Below are positions 34,349 through 45,045 of a stretch of DNA of 64,000 bases, piece after piece. The stretch comes from Myoxocephalus aenaeus. Its lineage: Eukaryota; Chordata; Actinopteri; Perciformes; Cottidae. Under the pieces are notes generated by a model that was given only the letters and a program-made list of their open reading frames with translations, ran no database searches and was not told where the DNA came from. The position numbers and the translations under genes are program-made. Numbering within the stretch: position 1 is the first letter of the stretch; every line of letters begins with the position of its first letter. The stretch lies in the NCBI GenBank assembly GCA_038501785.1, contig JBAMJR010000071.1, forward strand, positions 1,261,501-1,325,500, given 5' to 3'.

Positions 34349-34747
34349 TCCACATCTCCCCGCAGTGGAGGCCAGCGGGCCTCCTCTTCCTCCTCCTCCT
34401 CCTCAGCTGCCAAAGACGACGCTGTGGCAGCGGAAGCAGCTGGACAAGAGGAGGCAGGAGGCAGAGAGACAGGGAAAGGACTTCAAAACAAAGAAGCCTT
34501 TCACCTGCATTTGCAGCCTCTGCAAGCAGCCGAAGACCAAAGAATTTGGTCACAGCCGCTTCTACAGCCCAAAGTCCAAGACTATGTCCCACATTTGTCA
34601 GAGTAGCTCAGATGGCAAAAGTGTCAAAGACTGGCTGCAGGAGAAGAGGAGGGAGGAGGGGGAGAGGTGACGTGGGAGGGGTGGGTGTGGTTAGGTGATA
34701 AGTGAGGAGGTTTGGCCTCTCAACCTTCTCGGCAGTCACACAGCAGG

Positions 34748-35683
34748 ATGGACCGGCAGCAGAGCCAGGATGAAAGGTGAACAACTAACTTTAATTATAT
34801 CTACTCCAATATAGGACTGTTGAGGAGCAGATGGTCATTTGTAGTCAAATAAATAATATTTGTATCCTTCTTATTGCTTGCAGGGATTGGGTCCAGGACT
34901 CGGACTCGGACCGGCCGCCATCCTGCTCCCCTCCTCCACTCCAGGACTCGGACTCGGACCAGCCGCCATCCTGCTCCCCTCCTCCCCCTCCAAAGGGCGC
35001 TGACATAGACCAGCCGCCTGGCACCTCCAGCCAAAGCAGGCCCTGCTCCCTTCCTCCTCCTCCTCCTCCTCCTCCTCTCCAGGACTCATCCTCCGACTCC
35101 GACGCACCAGCGACCTCCAGCCAAAGAAGGCCCTGTCTTCCTCTCCAGGACTCATCCTCCGACTCCGACGCACCAGGGACCTCCAGCCAGAGCAGGTCCT
35201 GCTCCACTCCCCAGCTGGAGAGGTCTAATAAGACCTTGCGTCTCCAGAAACGCCCCCCCCTCCTGTCCTCACTGTGGGGAGTCTGTGCAGACCCCTGAAC
35301 ACTTCCCATACAAGGGGGCTGTTTACTGTGCAGCCACAGCAGAGGATGGGGAGACTCTGGGGGACTGGCTGAAGGACAGGGGGGTGCCCAGGACCACCAT
35401 TTGGCGGCTGAAGCAAAAGCAAAAGCTAATGCTAACTGGTACGTTGCCCCTGCCAAAATCACGGACCTGTCCCAGGTGTGGAGAGAGGAGGACCAGAGCC
35501 ACCGGACACTCGGTCCTCGGCTCAGCCAGGGAGAGCTTCTGCCAGAGCTCAGACCCACTCGGCAGAACAGTGGAGCAGTGGCTCACGGAGAAGAGGGGGG
35601 GGGTCACCAGCAGCCAGAGGAAGAGGAGGGAGATGGACAAGAGGAACGCCCAGGCCAGAGACAAGAGGAACAAATGTCACTGA
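34748..35683 (+). CDS. Second ORF of the Dada-like element, Pro/Ser/Asp-rich with paired CxxC-H-C modules
   Basis: It starts 77 bp after the transposase stop. Exon 1 is 34748-34776 (MDRQQSQDER) and exon 2 starts at 34884 with DWVQDSDSD, followed by degenerate repeats of LQDSSSDSDAP and Pro runs. The open frame ends at 35298. The downstream frame (about 35250-35683) has CPHCGESV...EHFPYKGAVYC and CPRCGERRTRATGHS...SFC, each followed by a Trp (GDWLKDRG, VEQWLTEKRG). The two frames meet at a run of nine C residues near 35253, so a homopolymer indel (real or sequencing) may separate them. The modules resemble the transposase C-terminus. Function is unknown; DNA or RNA binding is a guess from the zinc-ribbon look. 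Confidence 0.45.
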
Positions 35684-36000
35684 GGTATATATCAGTTTAT
35701 ATATATATAGTTATATGTATATATGTGTTATGTGTGTGTTTATTTAAAGTGTGATGTGTGTGTGCTTTTACAAAGTGTGATCTTGTTTATATAGAGTGTG
35801 TCAATATGTGTGTAATAAATATTCGAACACTCAGAAAATCTTTTTCTCCTTCTGTTCCACATTTCAAAGACAACACCTTGATGACTCAAAAGGCTTTTAT
35901 TGGAATAACTGTGGGATCTCTTTGGCTGCAGTTGAAATAAACAAGTATTATCTCAAACAAAAAGTACATTTATAGATGAATAAGTCTGTTATAAAAGTCT
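35684..36000 (+). terminator. 3' UTR region with polyadenylation signal
   Basis: A TATATA/TGTGTG tract follows the stop. AATAAA occurs at 35814-35819. Nothing else is recognised before the L1-flanking direct repeat begins at 36001. Confidence 0.5.
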
Positions 36001-36330
36001 CAGGCTTTTAACTTTTTAACTCCAAGCTCACTGCAGCAGGTCCATCAGTCACCTGACCGGCTCGTTTCAGCACAAAGGGGGTGCTCTTGGCCTGATGGCT
36101 GTCGTTGGATCGCCAGGTGCGACAGATAGGTGGTCGTCAACACTTCTCTGATCTGATTGGCTGCCACAAGAAGAGAAGGTGAAACTTTTCCGTTCTCACA
36201 GGAACGTGCTGCAAAGACCTATGGGGGGGTGAGGATGAGGACAAAGGTCATTTTAAGTCATATTATTTGTCAAGATTTGTGTGATTAAAAGTATTTCTGG
36301 CTTATATAACAGACAGTTTTGTACAATCAC

Positions 36331-36900
36331 CAGAATCAGAATCAGAAACCGTTTATTTGCCAGGAATGTTTACTAGAACGAGGAATTTGCACAACAGTGC
36401 AATAGGTATTAAATTAAGTATAAAATAAAGTGCTCAGACAAACAGATAACGTTAATGTAAGTGTATGTTGAAGAGACATGTGTGTTTATGTTAAAGTGTA
36501 TGTTAACGCATGAGTGTTTAATATGAAGTGTGCAGGGGAGTGACCGGTTGATGAGCCCTACTGCCGACGGGAAAAAACTGTTGGTGTGGCGTGAGGTCTT
36601 GGTCCTGATGGAGCGTGAGGTCTTGGTCCTGATGGACCTCCTGCCAGAGGGGAGAGACTCCAACAGGTTGTGTCCAGGGTGAGATCTTCTTCAATCTTTC
36701 TTGCTCCAGACTTCTGGAAGCAAACAAGTCCTGGAGGGACAGCAGATTGCAGCCAATCACCCTCTCAGCAGAGCAGATGATGCCCTTGTCCTTGGCTGCA
36801 GCGTACCACACAGTGATGGAGGAGCAGAGTGATGGAGGAGCAGAGGATGACACTTGAATTCTCTTCAGCTGCCACATCCTCTGCCTCACCACCATGTGGC
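36331..36900 (-). repeat. Non-LTR retrotransposon 3' region (left copy)
   Basis: Begins CAGAATCAGAATCAGAAACC and contains TGAGCCCTACTGCCGACGGG, both common in fish LINE 3' ends. An internal 24-bp unit GAGCGTGAGGTCTTGGTCCT+GATG is present about twice. ORFs here are spurious. Confidence 0.6.
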
Positions 36901-37060
36901 AGCAAAGAACACTTGGTTCTCCGCCTGTCAGTCGAGCCTGTTGCCACTCCCACCCTGGTTCTACCTGCTTGCCTCTGGTTCTACCAATCACGCGAGGCAC
37001 GCTTTTGCGTCCAATCAGATGGCTGCATTTGTCTCAATTGTCTCAATTGCAGAATCTGGA

Positions 37061-37400
37061 GCGGCCATCTTGGATCCCCGCAACGCAGCTTGCACTTCTT
37101 TCAGTCACAGGAGAGAGTGAGACGTGAGTACAATACTTTCTATTTTATTACACTTTATCGACATTCTGCTTATTAACTGCTGTTACATATGACTGTATAA
37201 CATATTAGTGCTCATATTAGTGCTGTTATTAGTGGCTGACAGTCCCGGAGTTACTGACTTATAATCAGCCAGTCTGCTCTGACTGTTGGAGCTTTGTGTA
37301 GACAGTCACACAGTGGAGCTTTTTAAATATGTTAAAACTTTACTTTACTTTACTAAACAATTAACTGTTTTATTACAGATCTCAACTAGAAACGATGAAT
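37061..37400 (+). promoter_or_regulatory. Promoter and non-coding exons of the second Dada-like gene (left copy)
   Basis: GCGGCCATCTTGG (YY1-type) lies at 37061-37073. Exon 1 ends at 37123 (GAC|GTGAGT). Exon 2 is 37379-37400 and ends with ATG AAT before GTAAGT, so translation may begin at 37395 and run into the ATG at 37485. Confidence 0.55.
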
Positions 37401-37484
37401 GTAAGTGTTACATGATCTCCATCATCATTTGTTATTCTTTATGATCTTAAAGTATTTACTGCTAATGTTCCACTTCATGTTTAG

Positions 37485-37823
37485 ATGGAACATCCAATAT
37501 TTGTGAGGGCCCCTAATGGGACCCTCATGCTGAGGGCCTCGCCAGCGGCCCGGGCTCTTGGACCTCGGCAGGTCCAAGGCTACCGGTCCAAGGAGCCAGA
37601 GGAGGTGGAGGCAGAGGCCAGGGCCCACGTCGTCTCCGAGGGCGGCGACCCTGCCAACGCCGCCCTCGTCCTGAGCCGGTGGAAGCTGCAGTTTGGTCGT
37701 TATCAGGGCCAGACCTTCCACTGGCTCTTGGAGAACGACGTGGGCTACTGCGTCAACCTGGTCTCCTCCCACCAGAAGGAGCGAGAGAGGACAGCGTCTC
37801 AGTCCCCACTGATGGCCAACAAG
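37485..37823 (+). pseudogene. Orphan first coding exon of the second Dada-like gene
   Basis: Encodes MEHPIFVRAPNG onward with FGRYQGQTFHWLLENDVGYC, the counterpart of FGLYRGQTFNWLASNDVGYL in the first gene. It ends at donor GTGAGT. The L1 starts 56 bp later, so this copy is cut off from the rest of the gene; the right-hand copy (45046-45384) keeps the connection. Confidence 0.8.
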
Positions 37824-38108
37824 GTGAGTCCTTCAGTACACGTTTATGCCATAACACACATGAGAGAAATTACAGTTTTTTTTTAATTATTTTTTATTTT
37901 TGTTTTTGGACAGTAGCTTAATTTACAAGGTATACATCAGCACAAGTGTAGTATTCAATATATACCATCCAGTTTTTCAAATTAACATTGTACATTTTGG
38001 GAGAGTGTATACGTAAACAGAGAAATACATCAGACAGGGGGGGGGACTAGAGAGAGAGAGAGGGATAAAGGTCAGAGAGGTTTCCTAATCTAGAGCAGCA
38101 TTACAGGG

Positions 38109-41100
38109 TCATTCATTCATTATCTCCACAGAATCTGTCCGTATTGGTTTTGCATATCTCACCCACTTGTCCCAGAGTTGAATAAACATATTTCTCTGAA
38201 GGCGAAGGGAGAAGGTGATCCTTTCCATAACATAGATGTCATTTACTATATCTATCCATTCATGTATTGTGGGGGGCTCAGGAAGTAGCCACCGTCTGGT
38301 GAGGGCTTTTTTACGAGCGGTTATTAAAATGCCAAACATGTATTTATCTCGACACCCTGCTTGAAAATCAAATTTTCCTAAGAATAATGTTGAAAATTCC
38401 AGGGGCAAGTCGGTGTTAAGTATGACTTTTAATGTTTTATGAAATTCTGCCCAGAAAGGCTTTATCACAGGGCACTCCCAAAATATGTGCCAGTGATTTG
38501 CTTCATGAGCCCCACACCGTCTCCAACATGTGGCATCACCTCCCGTGAAGCGTGCCTTCTGCTTTGGTGTAATAAAAAAACGAATAACACACTTCCATGC
38601 AAATTCCCGCCATATATGAGAATTGGTACATTTCCATTGGAATTTACACACATCTAACCAGTCCTCATTTGATATTAAGAGCTTGCCATCTCTTTCCCAT
38701 TTTTCTTTTACATATACTGCAGTGTGGGTTTTTTTCGTCATAAGGCCCTTGTAGGATTTAGAGATAATACCCTTATTTGGCTCGTTTTGGTAGGCACCGA
38801 GAAATATTCTCAATATTGGTTCATCAAGGTCTATTGTATTTCTAATGTTATGTTCAAAATGGTTGCGTATCTGGAGATATCTATAAAAATCAGATTTTTC
38901 AAGACAATATTTTTTCCTTAGGTGTTCAAAGTCCTTTAGTTGTCCTTTTTCTGTCAGAGAGTAGAACATTGTTATACCTTTTGGGATCCAAGATTTAAAT
39001 CTATGATCCATTTCATTTGGCCTAAACCCCGGGTCATAGGCACACCATTGAAGTATTTGTAGTCTATGATCCAGTTTATATTCTCCTCTTATCATGTTCC
39101 AGATTTTTAAATTGAATTTGATCCATGGGTTTTGTAAATTGTCTATAAATTTTCCCAGGTTTTTGTGGGCCAATACTGCTTGAATTGGGGGGTCATTCAT
39201 AATAGAGAGTTCAATATCTTTCCACCTGGCACAATAAGATGAGGTACACATGTTAATTAAGGGTTTAATCTGGACAGCATAGAAGTAATCCTTAAAGTTG
39301 GGTAGAGCCATTCCTCCTTCTTCTTTTGGGAGTTGTAGAGTTTTAAATCTAATCCTTGGTTTTTTCCCTTGCCAGATAAATCTCGAAATGGTTTTATCCA
39401 ATTCAGAGAATTGTTTCGGGGGAATTTCTACAGGGAGTGCTTGAAATAGGAACAGATATCGTGGGAGAATGTTCATTTTTACAGATTCAATTCTATGGCT
39501 TAATCCGAGGAAAGAAATAGAGTTCCATCGATGTATATCCTCTTTAATTTTTATTGAGAGGGGAGTGTAGTTTATCTCTGCCAATGTTGAGATATCTCTT
39601 GGTAGGTGTATTCCTAGGTATTTCAAGGACTTCTGATCCCAGTTAAGGTGGAATTTATCTTTAATGTGTTTAGGAGGTGTACAATTAAAGGTCAAGATTT
39701 GTGTTTTTTGCAGGTTTAATTTATATCCTGCATGTCTACCAAATGTTTTTAACAGGTTCATTAATTCAAAAAAGGAGTTAGAGGGGGTATTTAAATAAAT
39801 CAAGATATCATCAGCATACAGGGCCACTTTGTGGTCTGATCCATTTATACAAATGCCTTTGATGCTTTCTGTCTGTCTTATCCATTGCGCAAGAGGCTCT
39901 ATATAGAGGGCAAAAAGCAGTGGAGAAATTGGGCATCCCTGTCTCGTTCCACGCTCCAATATAATGGTGTCTGAGAGATGTCCATTTATTTTTATCCAGG
40001 CCAAAGGTTTAGCATATAGTGTACGAATGCCTTTGATAAAAGTGTCGTGCATGCCAAATCGTTCAAGAACTTTATATAAGAAAGGCCAGCTCACTGAATC
40101 AAAGGCCTTCTCAGCATCCAGACTGACTAGGTAGACTTCAAGATTGTTCTGTTGGATGTGGTTTAGTACGTGCAGCGATCGCCTGATGTTATCGTGGGTT
40201 TGTCTTTGTGAGATAAAGCCAGTCTGATCGTTATGTATAATTTGAGGAAGTATCTGTTCCAGTCTTTTGGCCAGGATGGCTGTATATAATTTGTAGTCGA
40301 CATTCAACATTGAGATTGGTCTATAAGATCCACAGTCTAGTTTATCTTTTCCTTCTTTGTGAATAACAGAGATCACTGCTTCGCTCCAAGATGGAGGCAT
40401 CTTGGCATCTTTTAGAGTTATATTGCAGGCCCTAAGGAGGCTTGGTATTAGCTCAAATCGAAATGCCTTGTACCACTCTGAAGGGAGGCCATCCGGACCA
40501 GGTGATTTATTGGCTTTAAGTCTGGAGATGGCGCTGTTTAGTTCTGCCTCAGTTACCGCTGCTGTTAATATCCGATTTTGTTCTTCTGATAGTACAGGGA
40601 GATTGAGAGAATTGAGGAATTCGCTAATTTGTTGCTCGCCCTCTAGTTGTGGTTGTGTATATAGAGATTTGTAGTATTTTTTAAAGGCATTTTGCAATTC
40701 ATCTTGTTTATAGTGTATAGTTTTAGAAATTGGATCTCTTATTTTGTATATTGTGCTATCCGCTCGTTGTTTTTGCAGCCTTCTTGCCAGGAGCTTTGTT
40801 GATTTTGAGCCCGACTCATAAAATTTTTGTTTTGTGAATATCATCTTTTTTTCAATTTCCTGCGAGTATAATAGATTTATTTCATTCCTAACTTTCTTAA
40901 TTTCTGTCAACAAATTCGTTTTTTGTTCTCTTTTATGTTGTGTCTCGAGATCCTTTAATTCTTTATTAAGGTTTAGTAGTCGTAATTGTTTCTTTTTCTT
41001 TTCATGGGCACAGAAAGATATAATTCTCCCTCTGATGACTGCCTTTAAGGCATCCCATACTATAGCTGAGTCAACCTCCCCGTTATCATTTTCTTCCAGA

Positions 41101-41919
41101 AACAATTGTATTTCCTTTCTCATTTGGGTCTTGAATTTCGGGTTATTTAAGATACTTGTATTCAACCTCCACAATGTTTTCCCTATTTTATCGCTAATAT
41201 GCACAGTGCAGGACAGAGGTGCATGGTCAGATAAATCAATACTACCAATATCACAACTATGCATTCTATGGCGATCTCTCTTTAGCACAAAGAAATAGTC
41301 TATCCTTGAGTATGTATCATGGGGGCATGAGTAAAATGTAGTCACGGCCTGATGGGTAAATATCTCTCCATAGATCTAATATGCCCAGTTCTGTCATTAG
41401 AACACTAATTTTCCTATGCAGCGATGTAGCGGTCATATTTTTTGAAGAATCTAGTTTTGGGTTAAGACGGATGTTCCAATCTCCACCACATATGACAATT
41501 CCTGGGGCCTCTATCATTAAATCAAATATCTTTCTGTAGAAGCCAAAATCGCTTCCAGGGGGGGCATAAATGTTACATAAAGTTATTGTAACACCATCTA
41601 TTTTTCCAGAGATTATTATATATCTCCCCTCCTTATCTGTTACTTTTGAAAGTAGTTCAAATGATACTGTTTGTGATATTAAAATTGCTACGCCTCTCCT
41701 ACGGCCTGATTTATAAGATGAACCATATACCCTTGAAAACCCCATTCTCTTTAATTTTTCATGCTCTAATGGAGTAAGGTGTGTCTCTTGTAAGAGCACC
41801 ACATTTGCCTTTTCCTTTTTCATTTTTGACAATATTTTACTTCTCTTAGCTGGGTTTAAGATTCCCTTCACATTAAATGAAATAACCTTAAGAGCGTTCC
41901 TATTCATAGTTTCAACCAT
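38109..41919 (-). pseudogene. L1 ORF2 endonuclease/reverse transcriptase with one frameshift
   Basis: The N-terminal part (41919 to about 41335) is an APE-type endonuclease with SFNVKG, LLQETHL and ICGGDWNI. A frameshift near 41335, inside the RDYTFYS-type motif, moves to the frame that runs to 38109 with SRIDYFF, SPGPDGLP, LVSLDAEKAFDSVSW, RQGCPISPLLF and YADDILIYL, then a Cys-containing C-terminus. The total of about 1270 residues is normal for L1. Apart from this frameshift I see no other lesion, so the copy is young. Confidence 0.92.
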
Positions 41920-42388
41920 TGATAATCACAGGTGGAACCTCTCCCAATATCCCCGATACATATAAAAGTTGTACATTGAAAACATCTCTCCCAAAGAACA
42001 AACATTAAAAGAGAACGTGAAACAGAACGTGAAACAGTTTTTAACGGAAAATCACCAAAACGGTTTAGAACAGCTGTTTCAGATGTAGAGGCTCGTTTCA
42101 AATGAGCCTTAGAGGACTTTGGAAAGCCAAAGCCCCCATAAGGGAATGTCCCACGTCGCGTCAGTGGTGGGGCCCTAAAGTGTGGCCACATGTTAACCAA
42201 AATCCACAAAAAAAAAAAAAAAACTATGGATAACAAGTTAATTAACAAGACCCGACTGTTTTAATTAACCAAAAATATAACTGTAGGAGTAGTTTTTTAG
42301 CGTGCCATGACAGTCCTCCGGGCAAATAACTAAAATAAGTACCACTCTGGGGTCCATTACAACTTATCTGCATTTCTGTGAAGAATCA

Positions 42389-43381
42389 TCAATGTCCTGT
42401 CGTGGGGGATCGTCTTCTGAATCCCTGGAGTTTATCCTTGTATCGAGACTGGTGGGGTTTGTTGGGTTGCGTGCTGCCGTCCGCTGCACCGGGTTCCTGG
42501 TCGTCACTCCGGTCTTGCTGTCTCCCGGCCACCTGCCAGGTAGACAGGCGCTGGATCTCCTCTTGGTCCGGGGCAGCGGAGGATTTCACCACCGTAACTG
42601 GAAATCCTCGTGAGGCCATATCTCTCGTCGCTTCTGCAGCATCCTGGAACAGCCGAGTGCCATTATCGTAGAAGACTCGCATCCTTGCGGGGTACGGCGT
42701 CTGGAACTTGATTCGTTTTTCTTTCAAGACTTTCTTGGCTTCGGCGTATTCACCGCGTTTCTTCAGCACTTCGGGGGGGAAGTCATGGTCAACGTAGAAG
42801 CGAGCATTGTCGTAGGAGACTTCTTTTTTCTGCCACGCTCTCCGGAGCACCTCCTCCTTCGTTCGGTAACTCCCGAATTTGACCACTATCGACCGGGGCT
42901 TTGCCTGCGGGCCGTTGGGCTTTGGTGCCAGTGCTCGGTGTGCCCGTTCTATTCTGAGATCTCTGTCACTGGGGAGGTCGAGTGCGTTTTTTAGCAGGTT
43001 ATCCAGAAAGCCAGCCATGTCGGTGCCCTCTTTATCTTCGGGTATTCCGTAAATCCTTAAATTATCTCTACGCGCTCGGCCCTCCTGGTCTATTAGCCTG
43101 GCTTCCAGATTAGCTTGGCGCTGCATTAGCCGCTTAATTAGCGTTGACGTTGCTTGAAGCGCGGTCTCAGTTTCATCTATTCTCCCCTCTGCCTCATCCA
43201 GTCTGTCATTTGCTCTCTTCAATTCTTGTTTAATGTCAGTGAGTTGTACCCTGTTGTCTTTTCTGAAGTCCCGGAGTTCATTAAGAATGCTTCGTAGGCT
43301 AGCCTCGGAGCTATCCTCGTCATGTGGGCTCGGGGAGCTGCCTCGGCTGTCTTGTCCCATTTCGGGATCGTGTTCCATCAT
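42389..43381 (-). CDS. L1 ORF1 RNA-binding protein
   Basis: 330 residues, no interruption. An acidic start is followed by a heptad-rich coiled coil at about residues 35-115 (trimerisation in L1), then the RRM-like core beginning RRDNLRIYGIPEDKEG and the C-terminal domain with PRSIVVKFGSY and SYDNARFYVDHDFPPE. ORF1p coats the L1 RNA. The first gene of the bicistronic element; 469 bp separate it from ORF2. Confidence 0.92.
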   Translation of the reverse strand: MMEHDPEMGQDSRGSSPSPHDEDSSEASLRSILNELRDFRKDNRVQLTDIKQELKRANDRLDEAEGRIDETETALQATSTLIKRLMQRQANLEARLIDQEGRARRDNLRIYGIPEDKEGTDMAGFLDNLLKNALDLPSDRDLRIERAHRALAPKPNGPQAKPRSIVVKFGSYRTKEEVLRRAWQKKEVSYDNARFYVDHDFPPEVLKKRGEYAEAKKVLKEKRIKFQTPYPARMRVFYDNGTRLFQDAAEATRDMASRGFPVTVVKSSAAPDQEEIQRLSTWQVAGRQQDRSDDQEPGAADGSTQPNKPHQSRYKDKLQGFRRRSPTTGH

Positions 43382-43867
43382 GTTTGTGGTCGTCCTACCT
43401 AGTAACCCCTTTCTCCATTACTAAACATAAATTGCACTGGGCTTGACAAAACTACCGTTTTTTTGGGGTTATTTCACAAAACCGTCGGGGAGCTCGAAAA
43501 TTAAGCTGTCATGGTCTCAATGGCGGAACCGGAAGCCCAGGCTTTTAACTGTTTAACTCCAAGCTCACTGCAGCAGGTCCATCAGTCACCTGACCGGCTC
43601 GTTTCAGCACAAAGGGGGTGCTCTTGGCCTGATGGCTGTCGTTGGATCGCCAGGTGCGACAGATAGGTGGTCGTCAACACTTCTCTGATCTGATTGGCTG
43701 CCACAAGAAGAGAAGGTGAAACTTTTCCGTTCTCACAGGAACGTGCTGCAAAGACCTATGGGGGGGTGAGGATGAGGACAAAGGTCATTTTAAGTCATAT
43801 TATTTGTCAAGATTTGTGTGATTAAAAGTATTTCTGGCTTATATAACAGACAGTTTTGTACAATCAC

Positions 43868-44461
43868 CAGAATCAGAATCAGAAACCGTTTATTTGCCAG
43901 GAATGTTTACTAAAACGAGGAATTTGCACAACAGTGCAATAGGTATTAAATTAAGTATAAAATAAAGTGCTCAGACAAACAGATAACGTTAATGTAAGTG
44001 TATGTTGAAGAGACATGTGTGTTTATGTTAAAGTGTATGTTAACGCATGAGTGTTTAATATGAAGTGTGCAGGGGAGTGACCGGTTGATGAGCCCTACTG
44101 CCGACGGGAAAAAACTGTTGGTGTGGCGTGAGGTCTTGGTCCTGATGGAGCGTGAGGTCTTGGTCCTGATGGAGCGTGAGGTCTTGGTCCTGATGGACCT
44201 CCTGCCAGAGGGGAGAGACTCCAACAGGTTGTGTCCAGGGTGAGATCTTCTTCAATCTTTCTTGCTCCAGACTTCTGGAAGCAAACAAGTCCTGGAGGGA
44301 CAGCAGATTGCAGCCAATCACCCTCTCAGCAGAGCAGATGATGCCCTTGTCCTTGGCTGCAGCGTACCACACAGTGATGGAGGAGCAGAGTGATGGAGGA
44401 GCAGAGGATGACACTTGAATTCTCTTCAGCTGCCACATCCTCTGCCTCACCACCATGTGGC
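43868..44461 (-). repeat. Non-LTR retrotransposon 3' region (right copy)
   Basis: Duplicate of 36331-36900 produced with the flanking repeat. Confidence 0.6.
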
Positions 44462-44621
44462 AGCAAAGAACACTTGGTTCTCCGCCTGTCAGTCGAGCCT
44501 GTTGCCACTCCCACCCTGGTTCTACCTGCTTGCCTCTGGTTCTACCAATCACGCGAGGCACGCTTTTGCGTCCAATCAGATGGCTGCATTTGTCTCAATT
44601 GTCTCAATTGCAGAATCTGGA

Positions 44622-44961
44622 GCGGCCATCTTGGATCCCCGCAACGCAGCTTGCACTTCTTTCAGTCACAGGAGAGAGTGAGACGTGAGTACAATACTTT
44701 CTATTTTATTACACTTTATCGACATTCTGCTTATTAACTGCTGTTACATATGACTGTATAACATATTAGTGCTCATATTAGTGCTGTTATTAGTGGCTGA
44801 CAGTCCCGGAGTTACTGACTTATAATCAGCCAGTCTGCTCTGACTGTTGGAGCTTTGTGTAGACAGTCACACAGTGGAGCTTTTTAAATATGTTAAAACT
44901 TTACTTTACTTTACTAAACAATTAACTGTTTTATTACAGATCTCAACTAGAAACGATGAAT
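44622..44961 (+). promoter_or_regulatory. Promoter and non-coding exons of the second Dada-like gene (right copy)
   Basis: Duplicate of 37061-37400. This is the copy still contiguous with the downstream exons. Confidence 0.55.
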
Positions 44962-45045
44962 GTAAGTGTTACATGATCTCCATCATCATTTGTTATTCTT
45001 TATGATCTTAAAGTATTTACTGCTAATGTTCCACTTCATGTTTAG

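Larger units (their letters stand above)
29153..34670 (+). pseudogene. Dada-like DDE transposase gene, 12 exons, two frameshifts
   Basis: Exons: 29153-29685, 29771-29980, 30068-30136, 30243-30325, 30424-30868, 31434-31761, 31909-32674, 32763-32978, 33064-33341, 33428-33696, 33771-34013 and 34094-34670; phases agree, about 1340 residues. Order: N-terminal region with FGLYRGQTFNWLASNDVGYL; basic linker; acidic segment FPSEDETEMLEAAAE; Cys-rich domain (CPVCAHKMTGCG, LECHRCGKK, probably DUF6729); transposase core with candidate catalytic Asp in LLYVDRDCC and VRLDIWHFVRR; acidic, Ala/Glu-rich and Pro-rich tail; terminal zinc-ribbon-like CSLCKQP...GHSRFY. Exon 2 has an extra base after the Lys run and exon 5 lacks one base after LQTWF, so it should not make full-length protein unless recoded. 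Exons 6-12 are open. Confidence 0.7.
28542..36000 (+). mobile_element. Dada-like transposon, longest copy
   Basis: The left junction lies inside a U6 gene. The element carries a large multi-exon transposase gene (29153-34670) and a second ORF (34748-35683), then a polyadenylation signal near 35814. Its right end is not defined: at 36001 the sequence passes into the direct repeat that flanks the L1. No inverted terminal match to AATTTCACAGGAG was found, so the right terminus may be lost. Confidence 0.55.
36001..37879 (+). repeat. L1-flanking direct repeat, left copy (probable 1.88-kb target-site duplication)
   Basis: It begins CAGGCTTTTAAC and ends GAAATTACAGTTTT, as does 43538-45440. The copies differ by one 24-bp minisatellite unit and a few substitutions (for example at 36014 and 36374). 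It carries a LINE tail, a promoter, a non-coding exon and the first coding exon of the second Dada-like gene. Confidence 0.92.
37880..43537 (-). mobile_element. L1-type retrotransposon, near full length
   Basis: 5658 bp, minus orientation: a 5' UTR of about 156 bp (43537-43382), ORF1 (43381-42389), ORF2 (41919-38109, one frameshift) and a 3' end facing left with a T-rich start at 37880. The left flank ends ACAGTTTT and the right flank continues as TTTT|AACC, matching the L1 endonuclease preference TTTT/AA in the orientation required for target-primed reverse transcription. It is flanked by the 1.88-1.90-kb direct repeats. Confidence 0.92.

Noticed and set aside
34026..34592. 188-codon minus-strand ORF
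   Set aside because: Antisense shadow of the last transposase exon with its GAGGCTGCT repeat.
36518..37000. 160-codon minus-strand ORF and its duplicate at 44055-44561
   Set aside because: It crosses a LINE tail and a 24-bp minisatellite and has no domain; the duplicate comes from the L1-flanking repeat.
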